64,000 bases of DNA. It comes from Bacteroidales bacterium (lineage in GTDB: Bacteria; Bacteroidota; Bacteroidia; Bacteroidales; Paludibacteraceae). Shown in pieces: positions 15,677-24,500 of the stretch; within the stretch, counting starts at the first letter, position 1; each line of letters starts with the position of its first letter. The notes beneath the pieces were generated by a model. It had not been told where the DNA came from and ran no database searches. It saw nothing but the letters and a program-made list of their open reading frames with translations. The translations under genes were made by a program, and so were the position numbers. The stretch is from assembly GCA_015061165.1 (NCBI GenBank), contig SUXC01000004.1, positions 1 to 64,000 of the forward strand, given 5' to 3'.

Positions 15677-17830
15677 TTAATAAGTGATGCTTACGGTGCA
15701 CTTGAAGTTGCGTTTGGGCATGGGGTAATTGATAATCACATCGTAGTCTTGCGAAAGCAGATTATTGATGTCCAACGCTACGCGCAAGGTTATAGGAGAG
15801 ATAGATCGCTTCGCTGTAGATGGTAGATCGGCTACGCCTGTAGATCGCTTCGCTGTAGGCTGGATATTCCATTCTCCGAATACACTCAAGTCGTGGGTGT
15901 ACCAAGGTTGGGTGTAATTATAGATAATATTCTCTTGCTGATTATAGCGTTCGCCGACATAGATGAAACTATAGTTCAAGCCATACTGCTGCCAGTCGTT
16001 TTGCCAGCCAAACATACCCACAGCACTACCCGAATGCCATGGGATATAAGGTATCTGGTCACCATAATAGGTGTCGTTGGGGTCGGTGACATCGATAGCC
16101 GTTTGGTAGGTATATTGCGCCTTAGCCGTGAGGTAGAAGTCCATCGGCAAGACAAGATGCAGTTGTGCATTGACGTCTAAACCGTTGATTTTGACCAATC
16201 CGAGGTTGAGCATCGTCCAACGGAACTGTTGCCCCTTAGGATAGGCGATAATCTTATCGGAGATGCGGTTGTAGTAGTAATCAGCATTGATGCGGAACTC
16301 CGAACCGCGTTGCTCAGCTATGCGGAATGGCTGCGTGAAACTCAAGCCCACATTATGCTGCTTTGCCAACTCGGGTTTGAGGTAGGCATTGCCCATGTCG
16401 GTATAGTAGAGGTCGTTGAAAGTGGGATAGCGGTAGCTCTGTTTGTAGAAAGCATTGAAGCGGAAGTCAACGAGCTGAGTAGGGCGGTAGGAGAGGAACA
16501 AAGCTGGAGTCAGCTTTGCGGTTATCGGACGCCCACTTTGTGGGCTATTGGACGCTTCGCTATTGGACGCCACTTCGTGGCTATTGGTTGATTTCGCGTC
16601 ATTGACAAATGTCCCTAATACGCTGGCTTGCAGGCGAAGGTAGTTCTTTATGTTGATAGCGGTGGCTGCGCTGAGCCAATGTGTCCAACGGTGCGCGTCG
16701 AGGAACATGCTGAGTTGGTTGTACTGCACATCATATGCTGCACTGACGTCCCACCAGTCAAAGATACGCACTTTGTGCGCCATGGTGAAGTAGAACTCCT
16801 GTTGCAGGTATTGGTTCTCCACGCGGATGAGTTTGTCATCGTTGTTGATATAGCGCGTATAGTCGTTGGCGTACTTCATGTTCGCTCGCACCGACCAGCG
16901 GTTGAACAGTTCATCTTGCCAAGTGGCTTGCACAAAGGAGTTGCGGTCCCAAAGGCGTTCGCCATTGCGCCACACATTATTCACAATCGCACCCGGCACA
17001 CCGCGCTCGGAATTGTAGTGATAGAGTTGCAGTTTCCAGAAGCCCGTGTTGCTATAGTAGTGATTAAGTGCCGCTTCCACGCGGATAGCATTGATGTCGC
17101 CATTCTGGCGGATGGCGGTAGTGTCGTATGCCACTTCGCCCGACGGAGTGACGCGGCGATAGCGGAAAGGATACTTGCCATCAGAGGAAACGAGTTCGGC
17201 ATTCGCCGTGATAGACATCGTTTCGCTGAGGCGGATATCGAACAGCAGGCTCGGATTGATAAGCGCAAAACTGCCTGCACGCATCTGCGCTTTCACGTTG
17301 AAGGCCTTGCCTGCCTCGAAACGCGGACGGCGAGTGGTGAGGTAGATGCTACCCGCAGCACCAAACTCGCGCGCCGACTGCCAGATGTCGGACTTCTGAC
17401 CGTTGTAGAGTTGGATCTCTTCGATATTTTCGAGCGAATATTTGCCGAGGTCGATTTGTCCGTTTTGTGCATTGCCAAGTTGTACACCATTGTAGTACAC
17501 GCCCATATGGTTGGTACCCATACTGCGGATATTCACGGTTTTGATACCCCCTACTCCACCATAATCTTTGATCTGCACGCCCGAGAAATAGCGAATAGCA
17601 TCGGCCACGCTGAGGGCATTCATTTTCTTGAGTTGCACGCCCGCAAGTGTCTGAGGGATAATGATATCCTTCTCTTTGACACGGGCGGTGATGGTGTACT
17701 CCTCTAGGTCTATATAACGGGCGATGAGGCTATCAGGCGATGAGGCTAAAAGAGAATCAGCGGCATTGTTTTGAGAGAATGCCACTACACACAAGAGTGT
17801 GAAAAATACTATGGATACTATTCTACGCAT
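15677..17830 (-). CDS. btuB: BtuB-like TonB-dependent outer-membrane receptor
   Basis: A 717-residue TonB-dependent receptor with a signal peptide (cleavage near FSQNN), an N-terminal plug domain (IRSMGTNHMGVYYNGVQLG ... IEEIQLYNGQK) and a 22-strand-type barrel ending in a C-terminal aromatic (SITY). It follows its own cobalamin riboswitch, so B12 or another corrinoid is the likely ligand, imported together with the BtuG-like protein and BtuFCD encoded 9 kb away. It carries three repeat-derived inserts: LLASSPDSLIA close to the N-terminus, SNSEASNSPQSGRP in a barrel loop, and AKRSTGVADLPSTAKRS near the last strands. All three occur, in whole or part, in unrelated proteins of this window. The ATG at 17830 gives a normal signal peptide. 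Confidence 0.9.
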   Translation of the reverse strand: MRRIVSIVFFTLLCVVAFSQNNAADSLLASSPDSLIARYIDLEEYTITARVKEKDIIIPQTLAGVQLKKMNALSVADAIRYFSGVQIKDYGGVGGIKTVNIRSMGTNHMGVYYNGVQLGNAQNGQIDLGKYSLENIEEIQLYNGQKSDIWQSAREFGAAGSIYLTTRRPRFEAGKAFNVKAQMRAGSFALINPSLLFDIRLSETMSITANAELVSSDGKYPFRYRRVTPSGEVAYDTTAIRQNGDINAIRVEAALNHYYSNTGFWKLQLYHYNSERGVPGAIVNNVWRNGERLWDRNSFVQATWQDELFNRWSVRANMKYANDYTRYINNDDKLIRVENQYLQQEFYFTMAHKVRIFDWWDVSAAYDVQYNQLSMFLDAHRWTHWLSAATAINIKNYLRLQASVLGTFVNDAKSTNSHEVASNSEASNSPQSGRPITAKLTPALFLSYRPTQLVDFRFNAFYKQSYRYPTFNDLYYTDMGNAYLKPELAKQHNVGLSFTQPFRIAEQRGSEFRINADYYYNRISDKIIAYPKGQQFRWTMLNLGLVKINGLDVNAQLHLVLPMDFYLTAKAQYTYQTAIDVTDPNDTYYGDQIPYIPWHSGSAVGMFGWQNDWQQYGLNYSFIYVGERYNQQENIIYNYTQPWYTHDLSVFGEWNIQPTAKRSTGVADLPSTAKRSISPITLRVALDINNLLSQDYDVIINYPMPKRNFKCTVSITY
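15800..15856. repeat. TAGATC mini-hairpin repeat inside btuB
   Basis: Units of TAGATC plus hairpin: GC-TTC-GC, GGC-TAC-GCC, GC-TTC-GC, each followed by TG. On the minus strand it writes TAKRSTGVADLPSTAKRS. It is the sister of the block at 5304-5366. Each unit carries a GATC site. Confidence 0.75.
16522..16590. repeat. TATTGGAC mini-hairpin repeat inside btuB
   Basis: Pattern TATTGGAC + hairpin repeated: GCCCAC-TTT-GTGGGC, GC-TTC-GC, GCCAC-TTC-GTGGC. Stems of 2, 5 and 6 bp all pair perfectly around a 3-nt loop. The minus strand reads HEVASNSEASNSPQSGRP. Relatives are at 39535-39580, 58998-59021 and 63590-63632. Confidence 0.8.
17723..17754. repeat. AGGCNAN short repeat inside btuB signal region
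   Basis: Words GATGAGGCTATCAGG and CGATGAGGCTAAAAG in tandem (8-bp period). The minus strand writes LLASSPDSLIA just after the signal peptide. It shares 14 identical bases with 5449-5462. Confidence 0.7.
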
Positions 17831-17865
17831 GTTGTTTGACTCTATACCACGAGAGCGTTCAACTA

Positions 17866-18013
17866 TGCATGCAGCAGGTCTTCTGACTTATCGCTCGTTT
17901 GCTCTGCCTTCCCACCCCTCGGGGCAGTGACTGTAGATATGAACATTCGATATGCGAATCACAGCAGCGGGTCTGTGCAAGAATCTCACTTGCTTCCCTA
18001 TAACTGAATGCGG
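17866..18013 (-). ncRNA. Cobalamin riboswitch upstream of btuB
   Basis: A second cobalamin riboswitch on the minus strand: GGGAAGCAAGTGAGATTC, CCCGCTGCTGTGATT, CACTGCCCCGAGG, GGGAAGGC, and AGTCAGAAGACCTGCTGCAT at the 3' side. Its 5' and 3' thirds match the first riboswitch almost base for base, including the flanking word GAGAGCGTTCAAC, which suggests that one arose by duplication. Confidence 0.93.
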
Positions 18014-18015
18014 TG

Positions 18016-18046
18016 CAAAGGTAGTACAAAAAAATGATATACGCAA
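18016..18046 (-). promoter_or_regulatory. Promoter of btuB
   Basis: Minus strand: -33 TTG (18044-18046), 20-bp spacer, -7 TACCTTTG (18016-18023), directly ahead of the riboswitch. Confidence 0.75.
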
Positions 18047-18119
18047 ATATTTGCAGAAAAATAATGCACTTTTTGTATCATACCATGTGATTTTCACATA
18101 AAGAGCGTATTCTTTTTAT

Positions 18120-18150
18120 TTGGTCAGTTCATTTATTTTTTGTACCTTTG
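18120..18150 (+). promoter_or_regulatory. Promoter of the alcohol dehydrogenase gene
   Basis: TTG at 18120-18122, 20-bp spacer, TACCTTTG at 18143-18150. It is divergent from the btuB promoter. Confidence 0.75.
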
Positions 18151-18196
18151 CAATCATTTTGCGAAAATAACTATATCATAAACCAAACACAACAAT

Positions 18197-19363
18197 ATGT
18201 TATACGATTTCAGTTATCAGAATCCTACGCGGATTCACTTTGGCAAGAAAGCCATCAATAAACTTGCCAACGAGCTTCGTGAGTACGGAAAGAATATCCT
18301 ACTCGTTTACGGCAAAGCTTCTATCAAGAAGATCGGTCTCTATGACCAAGTCATGAATATCCTGCAAGCCGAAGGCAAGAACGTTGTCGAACTGGCAGGC
18401 ATCAACGCCAATCCTCGTTATACCCAACTGCTCGAAGGCGCACGCCTCGTGCGTGAGCACAATATCGACCTTATCCTTGCTGTGGGTGGCGGTTCGGTCA
18501 TTGACTGCGCCAAAGGTATCGCTTGCGCTGCCTACGCCGAAGGCGATGTATGGCAACGCTACTATGTCAATCAAGAGCCCGTGACCAACCGCGTTATTCC
18601 TGTAGGTAGTATCCTCACGATGGCAGGTACTGGCAGTGAGATGAACTCTGGCTCAGTCATTACCAATGAGGCAGAGAACCTGAAGATTGGTCGTGTCTAT
18701 CCATTGGCATTGGTCACTCCACGTTTCTCTATTCTCAACCCCGAATACACCTACTCTGTGCCTAAGTATCAGATGATTAGCGGTATCTTCGATATCTTCT
18801 CACACCTCATGGAGCAGTACTTCTCTGGTGATGATGATTGCACCAGCGACTACCTCATTGAGGGACTGATGCTCTCGCTCATTTCCGCTTCGCACAAAGC
18901 CATCGTTAATCAAGAGGACTACGAAGCACGCAGCAATATCATGTGGTGCGCTACGATGGGACTCAACAAGATTCTCGGACTGAGCAAAACCCAAGACTGG
19001 GAAGTGCATATGATAGAGCACCAATTGGGTGCCTACACCGACTGCGCACACGGTATTGGCCTTGCCATCATCTCGCCTGCCTACTACCGCTATATCTACC
19101 GCTACGGCTTGCATAAGTTCGTGCGCTATGCCAAAGTAGTTTGGGGCGTAGAAGATAAGGGGCAAGGCGATGAAGCGATTGCATTAGAGGGTATCAACCG
19201 CCTCGAAGCATTTATCGCTGAATTAGGCATTCCTGCCACACTCCGCGAAGTGGGAGCAACCGAAGAAATGCTACCGCTCATTGCCAACTCCACTGCCCTC
19301 GGTGGCGGTTACAAACAGCTCAATGCAGAGGACATCTTGGCTATCCTCAAGGCCTGCTACTAA
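18197..19363 (+). CDS. Iron-containing alcohol dehydrogenase (YqhD/BdhA-like)
   Basis: A 388-residue cytosolic NAD(P)H-dependent alcohol dehydrogenase of the iron-containing (group III) family, closest to YqhD/butanol dehydrogenases that reduce aldehydes. The nucleotide-binding GGGSVIDCAKG is at 97-107, and GTGSE at 145-149. Metal ligands are D199, H203, H271 and H285, with the same spacing as in E. coli YqhD. It is a single-gene unit with its own promoter and a strong terminator behind it. The preferred substrate cannot be told; aldehyde detoxification or fermentation end-product formation are both plausible. Confidence 0.92.
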   Translation: MLYDFSYQNPTRIHFGKKAINKLANELREYGKNILLVYGKASIKKIGLYDQVMNILQAEGKNVVELAGINANPRYTQLLEGARLVREHNIDLILAVGGGSVIDCAKGIACAAYAEGDVWQRYYVNQEPVTNRVIPVGSILTMAGTGSEMNSGSVITNEAENLKIGRVYPLALVTPRFSILNPEYTYSVPKYQMISGIFDIFSHLMEQYFSGDDDCTSDYLIEGLMLSLISASHKAIVNQEDYEARSNIMWCATMGLNKILGLSKTQDWEVHMIEHQLGAYTDCAHGIGLAIISPAYYRYIYRYGLHKFVRYAKVVWGVEDKGQGDEAIALEGINRLEAFIAELGIPATLREVGATEEMLPLIANSTALGGGYKQLNAEDILAILKACY

Positions 19364-19381
19364 TCTGCCAACGCATACACA

Positions 19382-19424
19382 AAAACAACAATGCACAAGC
19401 CCCATGCTTGTGCATTGTTGTTTT
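19382..19424. terminator. Bidirectional terminator
   Basis: A perfect 19-bp stem (19382-19400 with 19406-19424) around a 5-nt loop, flanked by A- and T-runs on either side. It lies between two convergent genes (the dehydrogenase and the Na/Pi cotransporter) and can serve both strands. Confidence 0.85.
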
Positions 19425-19445
19425 AATACTCGAGTTGTCTTCTCG

Positions 19446-21173
19446 CTACTTCTCCACAAACGCTCTCTCCAAGCTTTGCGAGATGTTAATCATAAAGTCG
19501 CCCATGTGCTCAAGTTCGTTGATAATGTCGATGTAATACACGCTCGTTTGGTAGTTCTTATCGTTGTTATCCAACGCCTCAATCTCTGCCTCGCGCAGCT
19601 CGTTGCGCAGCGCATTGATCTGTTCCTCAGCATCATACGCATTTGCAATGCTGGTCAGCGTACCCTCATGTGCAGCAGTCAGGTTGGCAATCATCACCTC
19701 ATACGCGCTATCCACTTTTGCTATCATCAAGTTAATCTTCTCGATAGTCGCAGTATCAAAACTCTTCTTGTGCTCATTCCTGCGGCTAAGCATACGACTA
19801 ATCGCCTCGCCCGAATCGCCCAACGACTCCAACTCACCGATAATCTTATACATTGCCTTGATTTTCACACTCGTTGCCTCACTGATGTCGCCTGCGGACA
19901 CACCGTTGAGGAAGGCAGCAATCTCATATTCGATACGGTCAGAAATCTCCTCGTACTTCACCAGTTTCTCGCGCAGCTCATCAAAATGCTTTGCATCGGC
20001 TGCAATCGCTTGCTTGGCATAGCCCAAACCATTGCGAGAGATCTGTGCAAAGTGTACAATCTCGTCAAACGCTTGTGCAGCAGCCAGTTCTGGCGTAGCC
20101 AATGGTCCCGCAGAGATATATTTGAGGCGGAAGGGCTCTGCCTCTTGGTTCTTTGGCTTGATAATCCATACCACCGCCTTCTCTATGTACTTGATAAACC
20201 ATACGAGAATCAAGGTATTAATGGTATTGAACATCGTGTGCAACATACTCAATCCGTACAATGCTGCCGTACTACTACCCATATCGCCTTCCACTACCGC
20301 AAAACCCTCTGCTGCTGGGTTTGGCAAACCAAAGAGCTCGATGACCTTACCCACCAACGCTGTAAATGGCTTAAACAGAATCAATGCCCAAATCACACCA
20401 AACACATTGAAAATCGTGTGCGACATAGCGGCACGCTTAGCTTGCGTATTACCCACTGCTGCTGCGATATTCGCGGTGATTGTTGTACCGATATTCTCAC
20501 CCAACACCATCGCACAAGCCATGTGGAAAGGTATCCAACCCATGCTCAGCATGATGAGTGTGATTGCCATAGTGGCAGAAGAAGATTGCAGCACCAATGT
20601 CAGCACCGTACCGAATACCAAGAAGATCAGTACCGAACCAAAGCCATAACTTGACCAGTTGCGCACAAACTCCAGCACTTGTGGTGTCTCGTTCAAATCG
20701 GGCACTGACTCTTTCATGAACGACAAACCGAGGAACAACAGCGAGAAGCCCACAATGAGTTCGCCAATGTTCTGATGTTTGTTCTTCTTCGAGTTAGAGA
20801 ACAAGAAACCGAACAGCATCAATGGAATAGCCAGAATTGAGATGTCGGCTTTGAATCCGAGCCACGCTACCAACCATGCGGTAACGGTTGTACCGATATT
20901 CGCACCCATGATCACGCCTATTGCTTGCGTGAGGGTCAGCAGTCCTGCATTGACAAAGCTCACCACCATCACCGTTGTGGCAGAAGAAGATTGGATGATG
21001 GAGGTGATGCCCAGTCCTGTAAGTACACCTTTGAATGGATTAGATGTCATGGCAGACAAGAATCCGCGTAGTTTATCGCCTGTGGCTTTTTGAAGTCCAG
21101 AGGACATAAGGTTCATTCCGTAGAGGAACATTCCGAGTGCTCCAAGGAGCGTAAAGATTTGTAAAATTCCCAT
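19446..21173 (-). CDS. Na+/phosphate cotransporter with PhoU-like domain
   Basis: A 575-residue inner-membrane protein of the Na/Pi cotransporter (NptA/YjbB) family. The N-terminal 330 residues have eight or nine membrane segments and the two family repeats with QSSSATT (LGITSIIQSSSATTVMVVSF and TLVLQSSSATMAITLI). The C-terminal part (about 340-575) is a PhoU-like four-helix domain. It imports or exports phosphate with sodium. It forms a single-gene unit. A possible -7 box (TACTTTTG on the minus strand, 21241-21248) lies 68 bp upstream, without a clear -33 box. Confidence 0.92.
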   Translation of the reverse strand: MGILQIFTLLGALGMFLYGMNLMSSGLQKATGDKLRGFLSAMTSNPFKGVLTGLGITSIIQSSSATTVMVVSFVNAGLLTLTQAIGVIMGANIGTTVTAWLVAWLGFKADISILAIPLMLFGFLFSNSKKNKHQNIGELIVGFSLLFLGLSFMKESVPDLNETPQVLEFVRNWSSYGFGSVLIFLVFGTVLTLVLQSSSATMAITLIMLSMGWIPFHMACAMVLGENIGTTITANIAAAVGNTQAKRAAMSHTIFNVFGVIWALILFKPFTALVGKVIELFGLPNPAAEGFAVVEGDMGSSTAALYGLSMLHTMFNTINTLILVWFIKYIEKAVVWIIKPKNQEAEPFRLKYISAGPLATPELAAAQAFDEIVHFAQISRNGLGYAKQAIAADAKHFDELREKLVKYEEISDRIEYEIAAFLNGVSAGDISEATSVKIKAMYKIIGELESLGDSGEAISRMLSRRNEHKKSFDTATIEKINLMIAKVDSAYEVMIANLTAAHEGTLTSIANAYDAEEQINALRNELREAEIEALDNNDKNYQTSVYYIDIINELEHMGDFMINISQSLERAFVEK

Positions 21174-21442
21174 AACTTTATATGTTGAAAAGTTTTAAAA
21201 GTTTTAAAGGTGATTCGAATATCTTATTTCAAATCCTGTGCAAAAGTACTGCCATATCATTATATAGGTATTAAGAAAATATTAAGAAATTATTAAATCA
21301 TTCGCTCACTCCGTCAAAAAACCGTTGTAAACCCATAAGTAGTAAGGAACCGACAAGATACATTTTCCTGAAACTACTGCAGCACTACGCAGCCCAAAAG
21401 CAAGTGATTTTTCGCTCAAAAGTGAACTTTTCGCTCAAATGC

Positions 21443-21474
21443 TTGCAAATGTGCAATTTTTGTTGTAACTTTGC
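21443..21474 (+). promoter_or_regulatory. Promoter of the TamB-like gene
   Basis: TTG at 21443-21445, 21-bp spacer, TAACTTTG at 21467-21474. A TTG codon at 21471 falls within the -7 box, so translation starts downstream at the ATG at 21558. Confidence 0.65.
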
Positions 21475-21557
21475 GCGATTTTTGTTACAACTATTGCGTG
21501 CAAGATATCCACAATACACATATTACCACCGAACAGCCACAGGAGACAGGCAACCCA

Positions 21558-24500
21558 ATGCTTGTCGATGCTAATCATACTCCTGCAACTGGCAATAACA
21601 AAGCGAAAAAAACACTCGCTATACTTGCCATCATCTTTGGCATTATACTACTGCTGCTAAGTGGCACTACTCTACTCTTGCGCCATGATAAAGTGCAAAC
21701 CTATATCGTTGGTATCGTTGCAGAAAAATTGTCAGTATCACTCAATGCCGACGTACATATCAAGCATATCTACTATCGACCACTCAACCACCTCACCATT
21801 GATAGCCTATACATCAGCGACCAACAACGCGATACACTCGCGTTCATCGAACAAGCCAACATAGCTATCAATCTGCTGCAACTGCGCAACCAACGAGTAG
21901 ATATGACATTGGTCGAACTGCACAAACCATACATCAACCTGCAATCCATCAACGACTCTACTCTCAACTGCCAATTTCTATTGGATATGATTAAGCGACC
22001 AGACACCGTCGTTCTGCCACGCATCAACATTGACCAACTACAATTCACTCAACTGCGATTTCGATACAACGAACTGCTAATCAGTCCACTCAACCTAAGC
22101 CTCACCCTGCCCGTACTGAGCCAAGACTCCATAGATATTCAGCTGCACGAACTGGCACTCAGCGCACAAATAGACCAATTAGATGCCACATTCAACACCC
22201 GCCTACACGGAAATCTGGACTCCATTTTCGCTGATGAAATGCTATTAGTCTATCGCACGAAACAAATCTTTGATGGCGATATAACCGTATATCACCCTAC
22301 GAAATTGGATTCACTATACATCAACGCACACTGCAACGACCTATATTGCAACGATGCCTTGCTCAAAGACTTCCTATCGCAACTACAAGCCAAGCCAATC
22401 ACCCTACCCAAACCTATTGCAGCATTGGGATATGTGCATTATCGGGGTGCTATTGACGGCAGATTGGAGCACCTAAACTTGCATGGCACATTTGCCACAG
22501 CCTTAGGCGCAATGAATGTCAATGGCTTTGTAGAAACCGATACCACATTGCAGGATTTCGACTTCTGCGGAAAAGTTGCTACCGATAGTTTCCAATTAGG
22601 TACAATGCTTAATCAAAAGGACTTAGGAAACATAGCCTTCCATGCGCACGTGGACGGAGAAATAGATTCTACCCAACTGACACGTTGCATCGCTGAGGCA
22701 GATATACAGCACATTGATTATCGCGGATACACCTATCAAGATATTCGCTTTGACGGCACAATGGGAATAGAAGAGGTGAGTGGAACGCTCAATATTGAAG
22801 ATAAAAACATATCGCTACAAATCAATGGATTAGCCGACTGGTCTATGCAAGATACGCGGTTAGATATTACTGCGCGTATCAATAATCTTCACCCGCATGC
22901 CCTACAGCTGACGGACCAATATCCCGACCTAACCCTCAGTGCGATGACCTATATCAGTTTGTTCACATCTGGTACGCCCCAACAGATGCTCGATAACCTG
23001 ACTGGGTATATGATTATCGACACATTAGATATCCACAATGGCGATAAACAAGCCGTAATGAAACAACTGAAACTGGACATAGAAAGCCAATGGGAGCACA
23101 CTAAGCGTAGTCATAAGCTGCACCTTCAATCTGACTACTTGACAGCAGATGTATCGGGCGATTTTAGCTATACTACCTTATCCAACACCTGTCAGCAATT
23201 CCTGCATACCTATGCGCCAAGCCTATTCGACGCACCAAGAAAGCCCAACAAGAATCCTAATCAATTGAACTTCTACGCCTATTTCCGCCAATTGAATGAT
23301 ATTACTAACGTGTTGGATTTGCCAGTATCATTCCCATCGTATCCTACACTCAAAGGATTCATCAATGAAAGCAACCAGCAAATAGGTTTGCAAGCACATA
23401 TCCCAAGCATTCAAAACGAAGGGACACAAATCGACAACCTGACTATTTCCGTTGAGAACACCGATGATAGTTTAGATATTGCGGTATATATGTACAACCA
23501 TCTGCCCAAAAACAATCCAACCGCAGCCAAGATAGGTGACGTAAAAGCGCGCCTCAACCTGCACGCATTCAACGATGCCGTGGATATGAAAATTCAATTG
23601 GAAAACACGGATAGTATTCGCAATGAAGGCACTATCCACATATCCTCGCAACTCCAGCAACATGCCGACCAGCTCCTATTGGCTGCACATCTTCACCCCA
23701 ACCGTATCGTTCTCAACGACTCGGCATGGACTATCAACGAAGCCAATATCACCTACACCGCAGCCGAAAAGAAGATTGACATTCAAGACTTCAGTTTGAG
23801 CACCGATTACCAATCTATTGCAGCCAATGGCACCGCTTCACCCAATGCGGAGGACTCCATATTGATTGATCTGCGCAATATCAATCTGCAATACCTATTG
23901 AGTTATACATTGGCAGGCGAAGCCATCTCCGTACAAGGTCCTTTGACGGGTTGGGCTACGCTCTATGGCTTTTTTACCCAACCTATGGTGGAAGCTCAAG
24001 TTGCCATTCCACGTGCGGGACTAAATGGCACCTATCTGGGTGACTTGACCGCCCAAGCCTATTTAGACCGCTCGGAGAAAACTATCATTATCGAAGGCGA
24101 AGCCATTGACTCTACCAACCATACAGTAGCAGCAGTGAAAGGCAAAGTCATACCTGCCAACAAATGGTGGGGACTGGATATTCATTGCGATAGCGTGGAC
24201 ATTAGTCTGATTGATTTCTGGACACACCCCTTCTTCAGTAATCCGCAAGGTCGCGCCTTTGGCGACTTGAAAGTATTCGGACAAGAGCGCAACACATGGG
24301 TGACAGCAGCCATCTATGGCAAAGATGCACAAATCACCGTACCACAGATAGGTGCCACATTCTATTTCAGCGACTCTGTTTATATGGATTCAACCGCCAT
24401 TCGAATACCAAACGTAACCCTCCGCGATGCAGAAGGGCATCAAGGCAATTTCCAAGGTGTCATCACCCACAACAACTTCCAGAATTTCAAATATGACCTC

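Noticed and set aside
16628..17707. 359-codon plus-strand frame opposite btuB
   Set aside because: It lies antisense to a clear TonB receptor and lacks any recognisable motif.
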